Shown here in pieces: positions 45,251 to 57,090 of a DNA stretch of 64,000 bases. The notes under the pieces are model-generated. The model was given only the letters and a program-made list of their open reading frames with translations. It had not been told where the DNA came from and searched no databases. Location: assembly GCA_024220505.1 (NCBI GenBank), contig JAKZZE010000036.1, forward strand, positions 310,001 to 374,000, in the 5' to 3' direction. Position numbers and translations under genes: made by a program. Positions within the stretch are counted from its first letter, which is position 1; every line of letters starts with the position of its first letter. The stretch comes from Rhizopus arrhizus. Taxonomy: Eukaryota; Mucoromycota; Mucoromycetes; Mucorales; Rhizopodaceae.

Positions 45251-47930
45251 CTAAATGTATTTAGTCAGTTCAGTGTCTAATCATTATTATCTTTTCTAAA
45301 CCATTTTACTTTTAGCCATTTGATTTCATAGGAGCAGTGTAGCAAGATAGATTATGGAAGCATCAAAAGCAAAAGAGAGATTGATAAGAGAGCATCTAGA
45401 CCATCACCATTTAGAAAGAAGAGGATTCAAGCCATTAGTTTTAGAGTGAAGAGTATTTGATTTGATAAAGAAAGAAAAAAAAGTAAGGAAAAAAAGCTCT
45501 TTAAATAACTTTGCTTGAGGGGTCGGGCCATTTTTTGTTTATTTTCCAAGAATTCTTTCTTTTTCAATTGCAAAGGAACGGTAAAAAGGAGAAAATAATG
45601 TTCTAAACTAACTGATAAACAAAAGAAAAAAGAAAAAAATGTAAACCATTTTTCTTTGTTTACAATCATTATTCTCTTTATTGGTTTATTTTAAAAACAA
45701 CAAGAAAGAGATACAAGTCATAATCTAGGTTTGAAGGAATAGAATCTTTTCTCTTTTCAACAAACCTCAAGTTATATGAAAAGACATCACTTTTTTTTTG
45801 GCCTGTTTGTACAACTCTTCTCTTTATCTGCATGATTTTCATATGAAACACTAATTATTTATATATCCTTTCTATTCACTTTCAAGTATATACAAAACCA
45901 AAACAGAACTTGTCTTTGATCCTGTATCTTTCCTTACCTTAGCTTCATAATCCTCATACAATATACTTTAGGTAAAAAGAATAGGATTCATTAAAAAAAA
46001 AAAAGGTAAAAAAGAGATTCAGCTTCCGTGTGTAACCCTCATGGAATACCAATTCAGACAAATAAATAATAAAGCCAAAAGTAAATTAGTATTCTTTTTT
46101 AATAGTATTTTTTATGTAAAAAATAAAATATAAAAAAAAGGGTAGATTAACAGTGAATTTTGAGAGGGGAAACCATTAGATGTTAATTAGTTTTATCCAT
46201 ACAGGACATGCATAAAAAAACCTGATTGTTTGTGTTACTCTTTTCAGGCTGATAGAAAATAACTATGATGTATGTATGTAAATAAAGGATGAGTATGATT
46301 TAAGCAAAAGCACACGATCCAAACAATAAAAAAAAAGGAAAAAAGGAGATAGTAGATTACTTGTAATTGGAATCTTGCCTCATCCTAAAATGAAAGTAAC
46401 TTAGTTTGCTATTTGATATAAAGCAATTCATAACTAATGATTAATATAATCCAGTTTATCAGTTAATACTCAAAGCTTGATGTCTTTTTCACTATAGCTA
46501 AGAACGCTATTAGAAATACAACATACCATCTTAATCTATTCATGTTCACTGACAACATTTTTCAATTCAATTTCCTTTTAGAGCATACTTCATATTTTAA
46601 ACTTTCTTACCTTTGAATTATAACTTGCTTCCTTTCACTTTTCAAACAAGTCTTATGTTTGGTTGATAACTGTTTATTTTAACAAAAACGTATAAAATAA
46701 TACTGTTGACAAACATACAACATCATTCTTAATGATAGAGAAATTGGTGTATTTTAATTAGTTTCATTCAAAGCCGACAATGAATTAGGAAAATAATCAA
46801 TCTATCAATGACTTCTTTTTTTTTCTCGCAGCTTGTGGTCATTGTTTATATTTGAGAATAAAGATCAAAGCGTATTTCTAAGGATGTTACATTCTCTACT
46901 CTCGTCTACACGATCATCAGCATAGAGTCCTTAATTGGTTTTCTGTAAAGGCTTTACATACAATATGATTCAAAGAATCAAGTTTTTTATATCTCTAGCC
47001 TTTTTTATTATCCATACTGTTTTTAATTATCATATGTTAGCAGTGATTTATGTCCTATCTTGTTTCATTATTAACCTAAATTATCTTCAAAAAAAAAAAA
47101 AAAAAAAAAAAAAAAACTACAAACAAGGAAAAGTGGGAAGTGGGAACTATTAATTGTTGATAAAATAGCTCAATAAGCTATATATACTTAATTGTTATAT
47201 AAAACTCACTAACTATTCAAAACTATATGCTAAAGAACACTTAGTGTACATGCATCTAACTCAAAATGATAAATATAAAGGTGCTTTATGATCCTTGCTG
47301 CTTTAGAGAGGAAATTGAAATGGTATTCATTGTATTGAATATTTTTTAATTATAGCATTACATGTGTAAATACCTTAGTAAACGAATGATAGTCATGCAG
47401 AAATACTATCATTTATGTCAGTTTCAATTTTTTAAGAACACAAAGAGCTTTTCGCTCACCTAATTTCAAAAAGTATACAGGAACTCTACTCCAAACTTCC
47501 GTCTCAACGCCGTTTTTATACTTCTTTAGGTCACGTACTTGGGCTGTCGACAACAAACTTCAAACATAGACCATTAATTCTTTGACACTTTGATGATTAC
47601 CAGGGGTAGATGTTAAACGTAGTGTTTGTTACTGTCACGGTTTTTAGAAAACCATGCTATGAAATGCAATTTTTGAAATGATTTAACAACATAAAAAAAC
47701 TAATTACAGAGGCCGTAGCGTAAAGTGTCGATTGAATAGCGGATTGAATGTATGAAAAACTTTGCCTCAACAATCAATCTATTAAGCGGCTTTCCTGTTG
47801 ATTCATTTGATGAATGCTTCAACAGAATGCTACATAAATCCCAAAAAATGACGTATTGACATATTATCACAAACTTTTGTTATTCACTCTTTCAAATCTC
47901 CTTACTTGACGAATTTGTTACGCTTTACCT
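45251..47930. other. Long AT-rich gene-poor region
   Basis: About 2.7 kb with no supported gene. A 31-codon frame at 45354-45449 (MEASKAKERLIREHLDHHHL) is charged and might be a micropeptide. A run of A lies at about 47089-47116. Several T-rich stretches occur near 45780 and 46810. Confidence 0.4.
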
Positions 47931-47939
47931 TGCATTCAA

Positions 47940-48960
47940 CTACAGATCAGACTGTTGAATCGGATTGAGCTCAGGAGAAGATGGATACTTTTGTAGTCTC
48001 TGTCAACACTTGTTTCATCGATTGCTTTTGTTGTATGAATAGAAGCATTGTTAAGATTAATATAGAACTCTTTCATCAGTAGATTTTGGTCCATTTTATC
48101 CAAATATGCTGAAATAAATTTTAAATAATGACCATGTTCGTTCCTTTAGCAGTCTGTTCTTTAGAATCTGGCGATTGCTTTTTATAATCTCCTTAACCTT
48201 TCTTATTTGGGAACAGCAGACATTCTTAACTCAATCTGCATTGCGCCTACTACTGAGGATAGTATGCAAGACATCTTTCCTTGCAAGAGTGGTGACAACA
48301 GCTGGCGTAATTTGAGCAGACCATGAAAAACGGAATCCATCTATTTATACTGAATTCTGTTTTGTCAATGAACATAGAATTAGTCGGATAATTTATATGC
48401 GCCATAGTCCATTTCTTCACTCATTCAAACTGTTTGTTCAATCTGCCTTCATTGTTTCTAGCTAATAGTCAAAATGTGACTCTTTTAAACGATAGATTAC
48501 ATTCAGACGTTATGTATTTGCGAACACTAGTTATTTTTCTGAGATTCTCAAAAGCAGTTTTCAAACTATCAACTATATTGCTTATTCGTATCTGAAGGTG
48601 ACCAACAAAATGATTAATTATATGCTCCATTTGTTGCACATTCAAGGCTTTTGTCTCTCTCTCTTATCAATGTTTGCCTGTTTTTCATTCCAGACTCTTC
48701 TCAAGTCTTTTAGTCCTTTTTTGATCCATTCGTTCCGCTACGTCAGCAATTTTGGCTGATTCTGTGGCCTTTTAGAGTTTTAACGTTTTTGTAATATGAA
48801 AATAAAACCTTATAGTCAAACGTATACACGTTATATTTCCTTTTATTATTATCTTTTCGCATTCAAGTCTTTTGACAGCCTCTTTTGTGGATTCCTCTAG
48901 TGTTACTTTCATCCTTTTTCTCTCATCTGATTGCAATTCTTGATTTCGTTTTCAAATGAA
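47940..48960 (-). pseudogene. Tc1/mariner-IS630-type transposase, decayed
   Basis: The minus-strand reading runs from about 48960 to 47940 with scattered stops. The N-terminal charged region (EESTKEAVKRLECEKIII; AERMDQKRTKRLEKSLE) is followed by NSMFIDKTEFSINRW with the first catalytic Asp, AQITPAVVTTLARKDVLH, and KEFYINLNNASIHTTKAI (second catalytic site, Asp position read as Asn). After a frameshift comes YPSSPELNPIQQ with the third acidic residue replaced by Gln. It is dead. It differs from the 20-kb and 29-kb elements in spacing. Confidence 0.65.
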
Positions 48961-50073
48961 TGAATACCTCGAGATGGAAAATAACAGCGTCTTTGATCTA
49001 GTCCATTGCCTCTGAGTCTCTCCCTCAGCTACTATTTTACCTTGGACATCCTCATAAAAAAAACACACAGTCATTTATCTTACACTGCCAAAAAAAAAGG
49101 GGGGGGGAATTGTTTTGAGAGGGCAGGAAAAGCTAAACAGTACCTGCCTTTTAATTTTCTAGAAACACAAACTAATAAGATGTTTAGCGATATTTTATGC
49201 TTCTGTCACTATACACTGTTCACGCACAAAAGCCTATAGTCAATATGAATCAGCTTTCTCCATCTCTCTTAAAGTGTGTGTGTTTTTAATATTCAAAAAA
49301 AATCATTGTACTATTCCAACAGCCAATAAAAAAGCCAGCAAAGGTCATATGCCTGCGATGACTAGAATACCCAGAACAAAGAAAAGAATACATAAAAGGA
49401 AATAAGATTATCTAACAACCATAATAACAATGGATCAAAGCGGGTAAGCTTATCTTTGTATCATCCTATTTAACAATGACTATGTAGATAGCAATAATGC
49501 TTTGTTATCATAGCCCCCTCTTCCCCCCTTTTTTTTTATAGGTAAGGTTGTCATGGAAACTTGTTTCCGTAGCATCGGATGATCCATGACACAAGAATTG
49601 ACGACTTGAGACATAATCTATGCATTTCATTGGTCAAAAAAAGAGATCTTACGAAATAAGGTGAGTAACAAGATGTTTGAAGTTCCGTTTTAATCGTATG
49701 CATTCATGTTGGTCATCTTATCATTGGTAAAAATAAAATAAAAGAAAGATGATAAAGTGAGATGAAACGTCTAAAGATAAAAAACATTCTAATTTTATAA
49801 AAGTTGTGAGGAATGAAAATAATAAATGGATTTTAGAAAAAAGATGCGCACGGTTCTTTTTTAAAGAAAAGGAGATGTTGAATGCGTGTGAAAATTGATT
49901 GGTTAAACTTAATTTTCATTCAATCACTATCAGCAAAAAGGGGGTGAGTTGGAGATCAATTTATGAATCATCCAATTTTTTTTTTAATAATATAAATAGA
50001 AACTTGTCTAGTTCATTGTTTTTTTTTTTTCTTCTTCTTTTCTTTTCTGTTGTAAATCATCATATTTTTATAA
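48961..50073. other. Intergenic region upstream of the Ecl1-type gene
   Basis: About 1.1 kb including a homopurine A8G9 tract at about 49089-49107, an X-box-like site at 49547-49560, and T tracts directly before the ATG at 50074. No coding frame is supported. Confidence 0.4.
49547..49560. promoter_or_regulatory. X-box-like imperfect palindrome
   Basis: GTTGTCATGGAAAC differs at two positions from the perfect palindrome GTTGCCATGGCAAC recognised by RFX-type factors. It lies about 510 nt upstream of the Ecl1-type gene. A single match, so weak evidence. Confidence 0.25.
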
Positions 50074-50411
50074 ATGGATCTTTCTTGGTGTATTATTTGT
50101 GATCGTCATTGTGTTGAAGATAATGTAAGTAAACAATAACAAAGAAAGATCAAGAAAATTAAATAATATACTAGTTGTATTGCTCAGAACTTTGTCGTCT
50201 GAAGGATAATAACACAATAACAATCGTCAAGCCTAATACTACTCATTCTACCGGTCTTTGCTCTCCACCTGCTTCTCCACTGTTAGAGCCCTTTTTATCC
50301 TCTTTTAATCATGAACGACGTACATCAATTATTACTACAGGCAAATCAAATATAAGCAATCCACTTTATATGAGTCCGTCAAGTATACCAAAGTACAGCT
50401 TAACATCATGA
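50074..50411 (+). CDS. Ecl1-type small zinc-binding protein (lifespan/stress regulator family)
   Basis: Two exons (50074-50124, 50175-50411) give 95 residues. The start MDLSWCIICDRHC, followed by LYCSELCRLKD, gives Cys at positions 6, 9, 13, 20 and 24. This C-x2-C...C-x3-C pattern with MDL-(F/W)-C at the N-terminus is the hallmark of the fission-yeast Ecl1/Ecl2/Ecl3 family, which extend chronological lifespan and respond to nutrient (sulfur, zinc) limitation. The rest is Ser/Pro/Thr-rich with LCSPPASPLLEPFL and FNHERRTSI, likely disordered and phosphorylated. The exon boundary falls between the first and second Cys groups. Family membership is good; the role in this organism is inference. Confidence 0.8.
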
Positions 50412-50938
50412 CAACACTAGAAAAAAGAAAAGAAAAAAAAATACTATTTATATTTATATACCCTTTAATCCTTCAAGCACACACACTACATACAAAAGTT
50501 TGATATAAAAAAATTGTTTTCAAGTCGTTTTTTTTTTTCGCTTTTCTTTTATTTAAATAAGAGAAGAAAGAAAAAAAGAGAAAGGGTGGATGTTGTTAGA
50601 GAAGTGATTCTGTTAATTAATATTTCAATCTATTTGTTTGTAATATTTGGGGTATGTATCATTATTATCAATTGTCAGTGTATGTCTAGATTTAGTGGAA
50701 AAGGATAGATTGTATATATTTACAACCACTAGTGTTATTGTATTTTATGGATCATTGAAGGTAAGCAATAAAACGTATGAAAGGAATTTTATTATTATTT
50801 AAATAAAACAATAATGTACTTTTAAAAATATTTTTTGATTGTCACCACGGGTATACATCAACGTGCTTTAGATGAACGTGTCTTTAAAAAATTTATTAAG
50901 AGATTATTATAAGTTGTAATAGTAGTAGTAGTCATAAT
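50412..50938. other. Intergenic, convergent 3' ends
   Basis: About 530 nt between the Ecl1-type gene (+) and the Rax1-like gene (-). AT-rich with simple TAG/TTA triplet runs near 50920-50935. No gene seen. Confidence 0.4.
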
Positions 50939-52202
50939 TTATAATCGATATGAAGGAATAAATACAAAAATGATTGTATTGAATATGGATAATAAAATAA
51001 TAAAAGCGAACCAGAGCCATCCTCTTTTACGATGTGTTCGTTTTACAATCACATCTTGAATTTCAGAATAAGTCATAAACTGCATTTCACTATTCACAGT
51101 GGATCAATACATAATCTATCGTTCATTATTATTATTATTACCTAACGCTCGTAATACCAAACCACCAAGCAAATTCAGTAACACTCGTCAGCAGTGTTGA
51201 CCAACCAAAAAAGAAGGGTATCAAAGCAAACCATCTTGACGATGAAGAATCTAAAAAGACAAGCGACAATTCCAGTGAAAAGCCAACTGTCAACATAATC
51301 ACGCCCAAGACTAAACAAAGTCGTGATGTGCCCAGTGAAATATTCTTGTTCAAAACTTTGTCTATAAATAACGGATAATAAAATATATTTAAAATCTCAA
51401 ATACATGTGTTCTGGCAGACTCAAACACCACTGGCTCCGGTCGTCCACCGTACAAGACGAGTTGCTCTAATGCCTTTTGATGATCCTGTGGTAAATGAAT
51501 CGTACCGGAAAACGTGTGATAGATCTCATTCGCATTTTTCACAAGATCGTTTCGATTCAGTGGCTTGTTGTCCTCGGTGGGCATCGTGATTCCTACATCA
51601 GCACGAGGAGGTGTGGTTGGACTCAATAAATCTTTTGTATCAGACACCTCCCGATAGCCTATCTCCAAAAGATCCTGCCTGTCTTCCTTTTCTGCGGCAG
51701 ATTCCAAAAACCGAGAGAGTCGTTGTCGGTTTTGTCGATCGATGCTTGATAAATAAGCTCGCCAGAGCTTTTCGTGTGTATCGAGTTTCATTAAAAACCT
51801 CAAGTTTTGATGTGCTTGTCGACTTTTGAGAAAGGCGGCGAAATGAGACTGGGTGAGTGGACTGTAGGTATTGAGTTGCATCATTTCTTCTAATGTCGGT
51901 AGTCCATTCACTTGCAACTTGTAACCTTTAGTTTCCTGCCATGCTTCCATCGGTGCAGTCGCAAAAGGGTCCTTGAACTCAAAGGTTTTATTCTTTAGTC
52001 GACGTTGTGTACTGGGCATTTTAAGGTAGGGATTAGTGGAGTTAAAGTAGCTGGGTGGAATGGCAGTGTCTATTTGTACTTTTTCGTCTTGTATTTTTTG
52101 AAAGAGATCTTTTTCTAAGGATGATTCAATACCAAATGCATGAAGTCTGCTATTGGCTTGTCGAATACTTTGACGATTCATAAAAACGTTGTTTTCAAGC
52201 AT
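50939..52202 (-). CDS. RGS-domain membrane protein, Rax1-like
   Basis: Two exons (52202-51142, 51089-50939) give 403 residues. The N-terminal half contains the elements of an RGS fold: GLPTLEEMMQLNTYSPLTQS, FAAFLKSRQAHQNLRFLMKL, and a later FSGTIHLPQDHQKALEQLVL region. The C-terminal part has three or four hydrophobic segments (LCLVLGVIMLTVGFSLEL; WFALIPFFFGWSTLL; WLWFAFIILLSIFNTIIFVF), the last encoded by exon 2. An RGS region followed by C-terminal membrane helices is the layout of yeast Rax1, a bud-site/polarity landmark protein, and related fungal proteins. Exon 2 continues the frame precisely through a GTAATA donor, which completes the last helix. A G-protein GAP activity is not implied; Rax1 lacks a proven one. 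Confidence 0.75.
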
Positions 52203-52487
52203 TGGTATTGAAAGAAGGAAATAATAAAAAGAAATAAAAACGTTTTATTAAAAAAGGTACAACAATTGTGTTTATGTGTAACGTGCACTCACAAAAGAAA
52301 AAGTTGTTACTAAAGAAGGGAGAATAACATAATAGAGTGGAATTCATGAGTAAGGAGACATGTTCTATTTTTTTCATTTTCATTGTGCTCAAGTGCAAAC
52401 ACAATCTTTTTATTTTGTTTTTCACTAGACAATGTATTCATTGACCAAAAAAGGAATAATTTCTTTACACGAAAATTAAATTCAAAT

Positions 52488-54800
52488 CTAAGCTTTTACT
52501 TTTTTATCTTGTTCAACTACTGAAGTGTTTACTGTAATTTCTAATAATTTGTTTAATCTTGTAATCATTGATCTTGGATCATCTAATACACCAGCAGCAC
52601 ATAATGCATTATCATAGACTTGCTCCGTCACTAATTTAGCTAAATCAGGATTTTGTTGGCGCATGCTGAATAATCCCTTCATGACTGGATGATCAGGGTT
52701 GATTTCTAATACAGTAGGTGTAGGTGGAAGCTCTTCCATCTTTGCTGAACCTTGCATCATTTGCATCATTTTTCTCATAGCAGGACTTTCATGTTCGAGT
52801 ACTGTGAATAATATCGATTAATACAGAAAAAGTAAAATAATGATCATTAGCGTTACCGATGGCAGGGAAAGTGTTGAGTCTTCTAGAGACATCAACACCT
52901 TTTACAACTTCATCACCCAACGTCTTTTCTATCCACTGAGCAAGATCTTTTGCATCCTGATCTGACAGTGCCTTGGCATCGCCATCTCTAGTCTGTTGTA
53001 GCAAAGGATCCGATGCAGCCTCAGGAGAATCAGCCGAGATAAGGTCATAACCTTGGAATTCCTTGAGATGATTCACTACAAATTCATCTACTGTATCATA
53101 AAGATAAAGCAACTCAACACCCTTCTTCTTAAACATCTCTGTATAAGGACTTTCTTCAGCATATCTACGTCTGGGTGTCAAGAGATAATAGATACGCTTT
53201 TGTTCCTTTTGAGCACGCTTGGCATACTCTTCCAAACTGATCATGCTGCCATCCTTGGTTTGAGAGCTTTCGAATCGAAGCAACTTGGCAATCTCACGCT
53301 TATGCATCGCGTCTGTACAGGCACCTTCCTTGATGAACTGTCCATAATCCAAAAAGAAGTTGTCATATCTCTTGGGGTCCTTCTTGGCCTCACTATCAAG
53401 CCATTTGAGAATACGTGAAGTCATGACGATACGCAAACGAGACAAGATGTTGTCTTGCAAAAGTTCACGAGAGACATTTAATGGAATATCTTCTGAATCA
53501 ACAACACCCTTGATGAAACGCAAGTATTTGGGAAGTAGGCCGGCTGACTTGGGTTGAATGAGAACCTTGCGAGAGTAAAGAGAGACACCAGGTTCGGTCT
53601 GCTCTCCCAAGAATTCCATGTGTTTCTCTGGAACATAAAGGACAGAAGAGATAGAGAGAGGTGAGTCAGTCTTGAAGTGCAAGGTGTATTGAGGATCATC
53701 CCATGCGTTGGCAATGAAACGGTAAAACTGTGTATGCTGTTCAGGTGTGACGCTGTTACGGTCCTTTGTCCACAGAGCATCAATCGTATTGACCTCTTTA
53801 CCATTCAAGTAAATTGGGAATCCAACAAAGCTATGGAAATTGTAAGTATTTTTTTTTAAAAGTTGCCTCTTTATAGCCTTTGTACTTTGAGTATTTTTTG
53901 ATGATAGAATCCACTTCCAGTTGGGATGAATAATGCTTAGAATCTTCACGGAGATCAATCACGATCTTTGTACCAACAGAGACATTATCTGCTTCAGCTA
54001 CAGTATAAGATCCTTGACCATCTGTTTCCCAACAATATCCCTTGGATCCTGGTAAAGCAGACTTTGTATACACTCGGATCTTGTTGCCAACCATAAAAGT
54101 AGAATAAAAGCCAACACCAAATTGACCAATCATGGCTGAATTCTTTTCTGATTGTTCCATCTTCTCCATAAACTTCTTTGAACCAGAGCTAGCAATAGTA
54201 CCCAAATTGGCATTCAATTCTTCCAAGGTCATACCGATACCGAAATCTTGAATGATAAACTGGTTGCTGTCTCTGTCCAATTCAATTCTAATCTCCAATG
54301 GCTTTCCGCTGTCAACGTCAACTTGAGTTGCTTGTGTTTGTCTCAGCTTTTCAAGTGCATCAGCTGCATTAGAAATAAGTTCACTTTTTATAAAGGTGTC
54401 AGTTGTATGCTCTATTTGCATTTCATATAGTTTTCTTTTTCTTTACCGAACAAAGATTTCCTTTTCTGAATAAAGTGAATTGGCCACAATATCTAACAAA
54501 CGCTTTGTTTCTGTCTTGAATTCATGAATTTGAGCTTCTCCTGTTATAACTTCTTCATTTTTAGTTGCCTTGTGCTATATCACTCGGTTAGTTGTCATTC
54601 TTGTCTATTTTGATAATACAAACCTCTGTATCATCATGACTAGTAGTGGTTGTAGCAGCAGTATAAGCTCTAGATAAGATGAACTTTCCAGCAACATAAG
54701 TTGATCCGCTACTGGCTGTTTGGCGAACAGAAGGGTTCAATCTCTTGATGTGGCCACGAGTAACTTTTAATAAAGGGGCAGTTGAACGTAAAAGAAACAT
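52488..54800 (-). CDS. TRAP1: Mitochondrial Hsp90 chaperone TRAP1
   Basis: Five exons (54800-54624, 54574-54447, 54383-53886, 53830-52857, 52801-52488) give 696 residues. The N-terminal ~55 residues are Arg/Ser/Thr-rich with no Asp or Glu, fitting a matrix-targeting presequence. The GHKL ATPase motifs are all present: ELISNAADALEKLR (with catalytic Glu), DFGIGMT, and GQFGVGFYSTFMV. The middle domain shows YSNFVGFPIYLNG and GVVDSEDIPLNVSRELLQ. The C-terminus lacks the MEEVD peptide of cytosolic Hsp90 and ends in a Lys-rich tail. The short charged linker of cytosolic Hsp90 is also absent. These features mark TRAP1/HtpG-type rather than Hsc82. The first donor is GTTTGT, slightly unusual. It lies about 155 nt from the next minus-strand gene. 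Confidence 0.94.
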
Positions 54801-54956
54801 CAAAAGAATAACCTAGAAAAAAAAAAAATTTGACGGGTTCTTTTTATTCAATTATAAACGGAGATTAAACTGATTTTTATTTCTCAGCTGTCGTGAAGAT
54901 AATAACCAGGTATATTCAGTGTAGATAAGTACAAATGTAAAGGAGTGACGATCTAT

Positions 54957-56528
54957 TTATATAATTTGTATGGTAGAACTCAAGCCATAATGATCTGCAT
55001 AAACAGGATAAAATGAGTCAAGCGGTTTTACGCCTTTTTTTTAAAAAAAATTACCTGATATTTGTGTAAATCCAGTCTGTTCCTTTTCTTCTTTTTTCAT
55101 CTCTGCATTCTCTTTCACCCAAAACTTTTCTACTTGGGGCGAGAGAGGCTCCAACACACTTGTATTTCTAGACACCCAAAAGATACGATCGATGCTTTGT
55201 ACAGTCATCAATTGGTCCCAATTTGTCAAGACAGTCTCAGCCGGTACGAGTTCACCTAGGTCATTTGTAGTATAATCACCAAAGGTGACAGGATGATATC
55301 CGTAATGTTTATAGACAATGTCCTCTAAATCATCAAAGTGAAGTGTCTTGACCATCTCCAAGTATTCAGGTGAGCTCTCCTTGGAATGTTCAGTGATAGG
55401 TTTATTTTTATGAGTGGCCGCATCCACATTTAAATCGCCAGCGATCAAGATAGGATGACCATCTGTATTGGATGTGTCCTGAACAAAGGAACGCAAGATG
55501 TTGAACTGAGAAAGCCGAGTAGCTGTGTCACCAGGGTTGATGATGTTGTTGAGATCATAAGAGGCTTGAGTATGTGTTGTGTAGAGATGCATCTTGCGAT
55601 GAGAGTTCAACTCAATCAACGCATGGACAGCACCCTTGACCGAGAACCAATCTGCATGCTGTCCTCTCGGGTACTCTATTCGGTGAGATTCTCGAATGGG
55701 GAATCGAGACAAGAGTAAGAGACCGCCGTCGATACCCAGATTCCATGGATATTTGCGTGGGGACTCAACATGGTGATTGAAGCCCATCTGTCGTGCAGTA
55801 CGTATCAGTCGATCCTTTCGTCTGGATGCAAAAGCAAACGCTTCTTGGAACACAATCAGGTCATAGTGAGGCAGGATGTATTTTTCAATATAGGCCAGTC
55901 GATCATCCTTATAATCTGACCAGTTATTTCGAATCAGCGGTGGGCGCATAAAGATGTTGAGGGTCAAGAATCGTAGGCTGTGTTCGGCTATCTTATCCGG
56001 AACAGTGGGTTCAGGTAAAGGTGCAGGTGAGAAAAAGACAGAGCAAAAGAGAAGGAAACTGAACAGAACCAAAGCCAAGAAGGAAACGCAGAGTACCAGG
56101 ATACGATGATGGGCAATAAAAGGTGGTAATGTCCAGTTTGGAAAACGGTCCTTTATGACATAATAATAGTATGACCAGCGAGGAACAGCTCTGTCTCTAC
56201 TGCTTCTAGTTTGTTCTTCTTGTGAGGACACTGTCGGTAAATAAATTGCTTGATGGGTATCCAAGCGAGATATCCGACGTACCCAGTTAGGCAATTTATC
56301 CAAGAAAGTCTTGGCTGGAGGATAAAATTCGTAAGGAGGTGGGGCAGATTGTGCACTAACAATGCTAGACTCACATGAATTTTCTAAAGGTAGGCCGTTT
56401 CTAACGGTAGAGTTTCCTTCCTCTTCATTATCTGACTGAGTATTCCCTTCAATGTTATCGTGATATGATTCACTTGGTATATTTAACTCTTCTTCATCCA
56501 CACCCCTTGTAACTGAATCTCTATTCAT
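54957..56528 (-). CDS. Neutral sphingomyelinase-like phosphodiesterase (endonuclease/exonuclease/phosphatase fold), membrane-anchored
   Basis: Two exons (56528-55055, 54994-54957) give 503 residues. The N-terminal ~140 residues are acidic then Pro/Ser-rich and cytosolic-looking, followed by a strong hydrophobic helix (ILVLCVSFLALVLFSFLLFC). The catalytic domain starts RFLTLNIFMRPP (metal-binding Asn) and has YDLIVFQEAFAF (Glu), LYTTHTQASYD, HPILIAGDLNVDAA (Asp-x-Asn) and VQSIDRIFW. It ends with SDHYGL, which is encoded across the intron, so the 12-codon last exon carries the catalytic His. This set is typical of Mg-dependent neutral sphingomyelinases and yeast Isc1 relatives, which release ceramide or cleave inositol phosphosphingolipids. 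The membrane topology differs from Isc1 (N-terminal rather than C-terminal helices). Confidence 0.88.
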
Positions 56529-57090
56529 TTCTTTTGCTTGTTAAAGAATAATAAAGAAAAGAAAGGGAAAATAAAGCAATGACGATTTAGGTTTTCAAAT
56601 ACTCACTTTTTTGGGTTAAAAGGATAAACATTTCAACTCAGAAACAACAATTACAGCATAAGATTGGTTCGATATTTTAGTATTCCATACGCTGACAATG
56701 AAATGCAGTAATTAACATTCATTCTTTATCGTTTGTTGGACAATGTTTCAAAGGCAAGCTTTTATATGGCAATAATTCATCAATGGTATATTTGACATTT
56801 TTTCAGGATTTTTCTCCTATGTTGGCTTAGCATATGTATTCGCTTAGTATAAATACTGAATTTTTAGTTGAATTACGATATTTTATGTCATTATCATCAG
56901 AGACATTGTCAAAATGTAATTGCTATATTTTTATAGGAAAACTTTGAAAGAATATAGTTTTTTTTTTGTAAATAAATAATTTATTTTCATTTATAAAATA
57001 TAATAGGAGCCGTAGCTGATTGATGAACCATCTGCGAAAAATACCACAATCTAGAAAGTATTAATGCATTCATCACAGTAATACTTTAAT
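56529..57090. other. Intergenic region, no gene recognised
   Basis: AT-rich; promoter side of the sphingomyelinase-like gene. Nothing else is seen. Confidence 0.4.

Noticed and set aside
47089..47116. A tract as the tail of a retroposed gene
   Set aside because: No gene-derived sequence lies upstream of it and no target-site duplication was seen.
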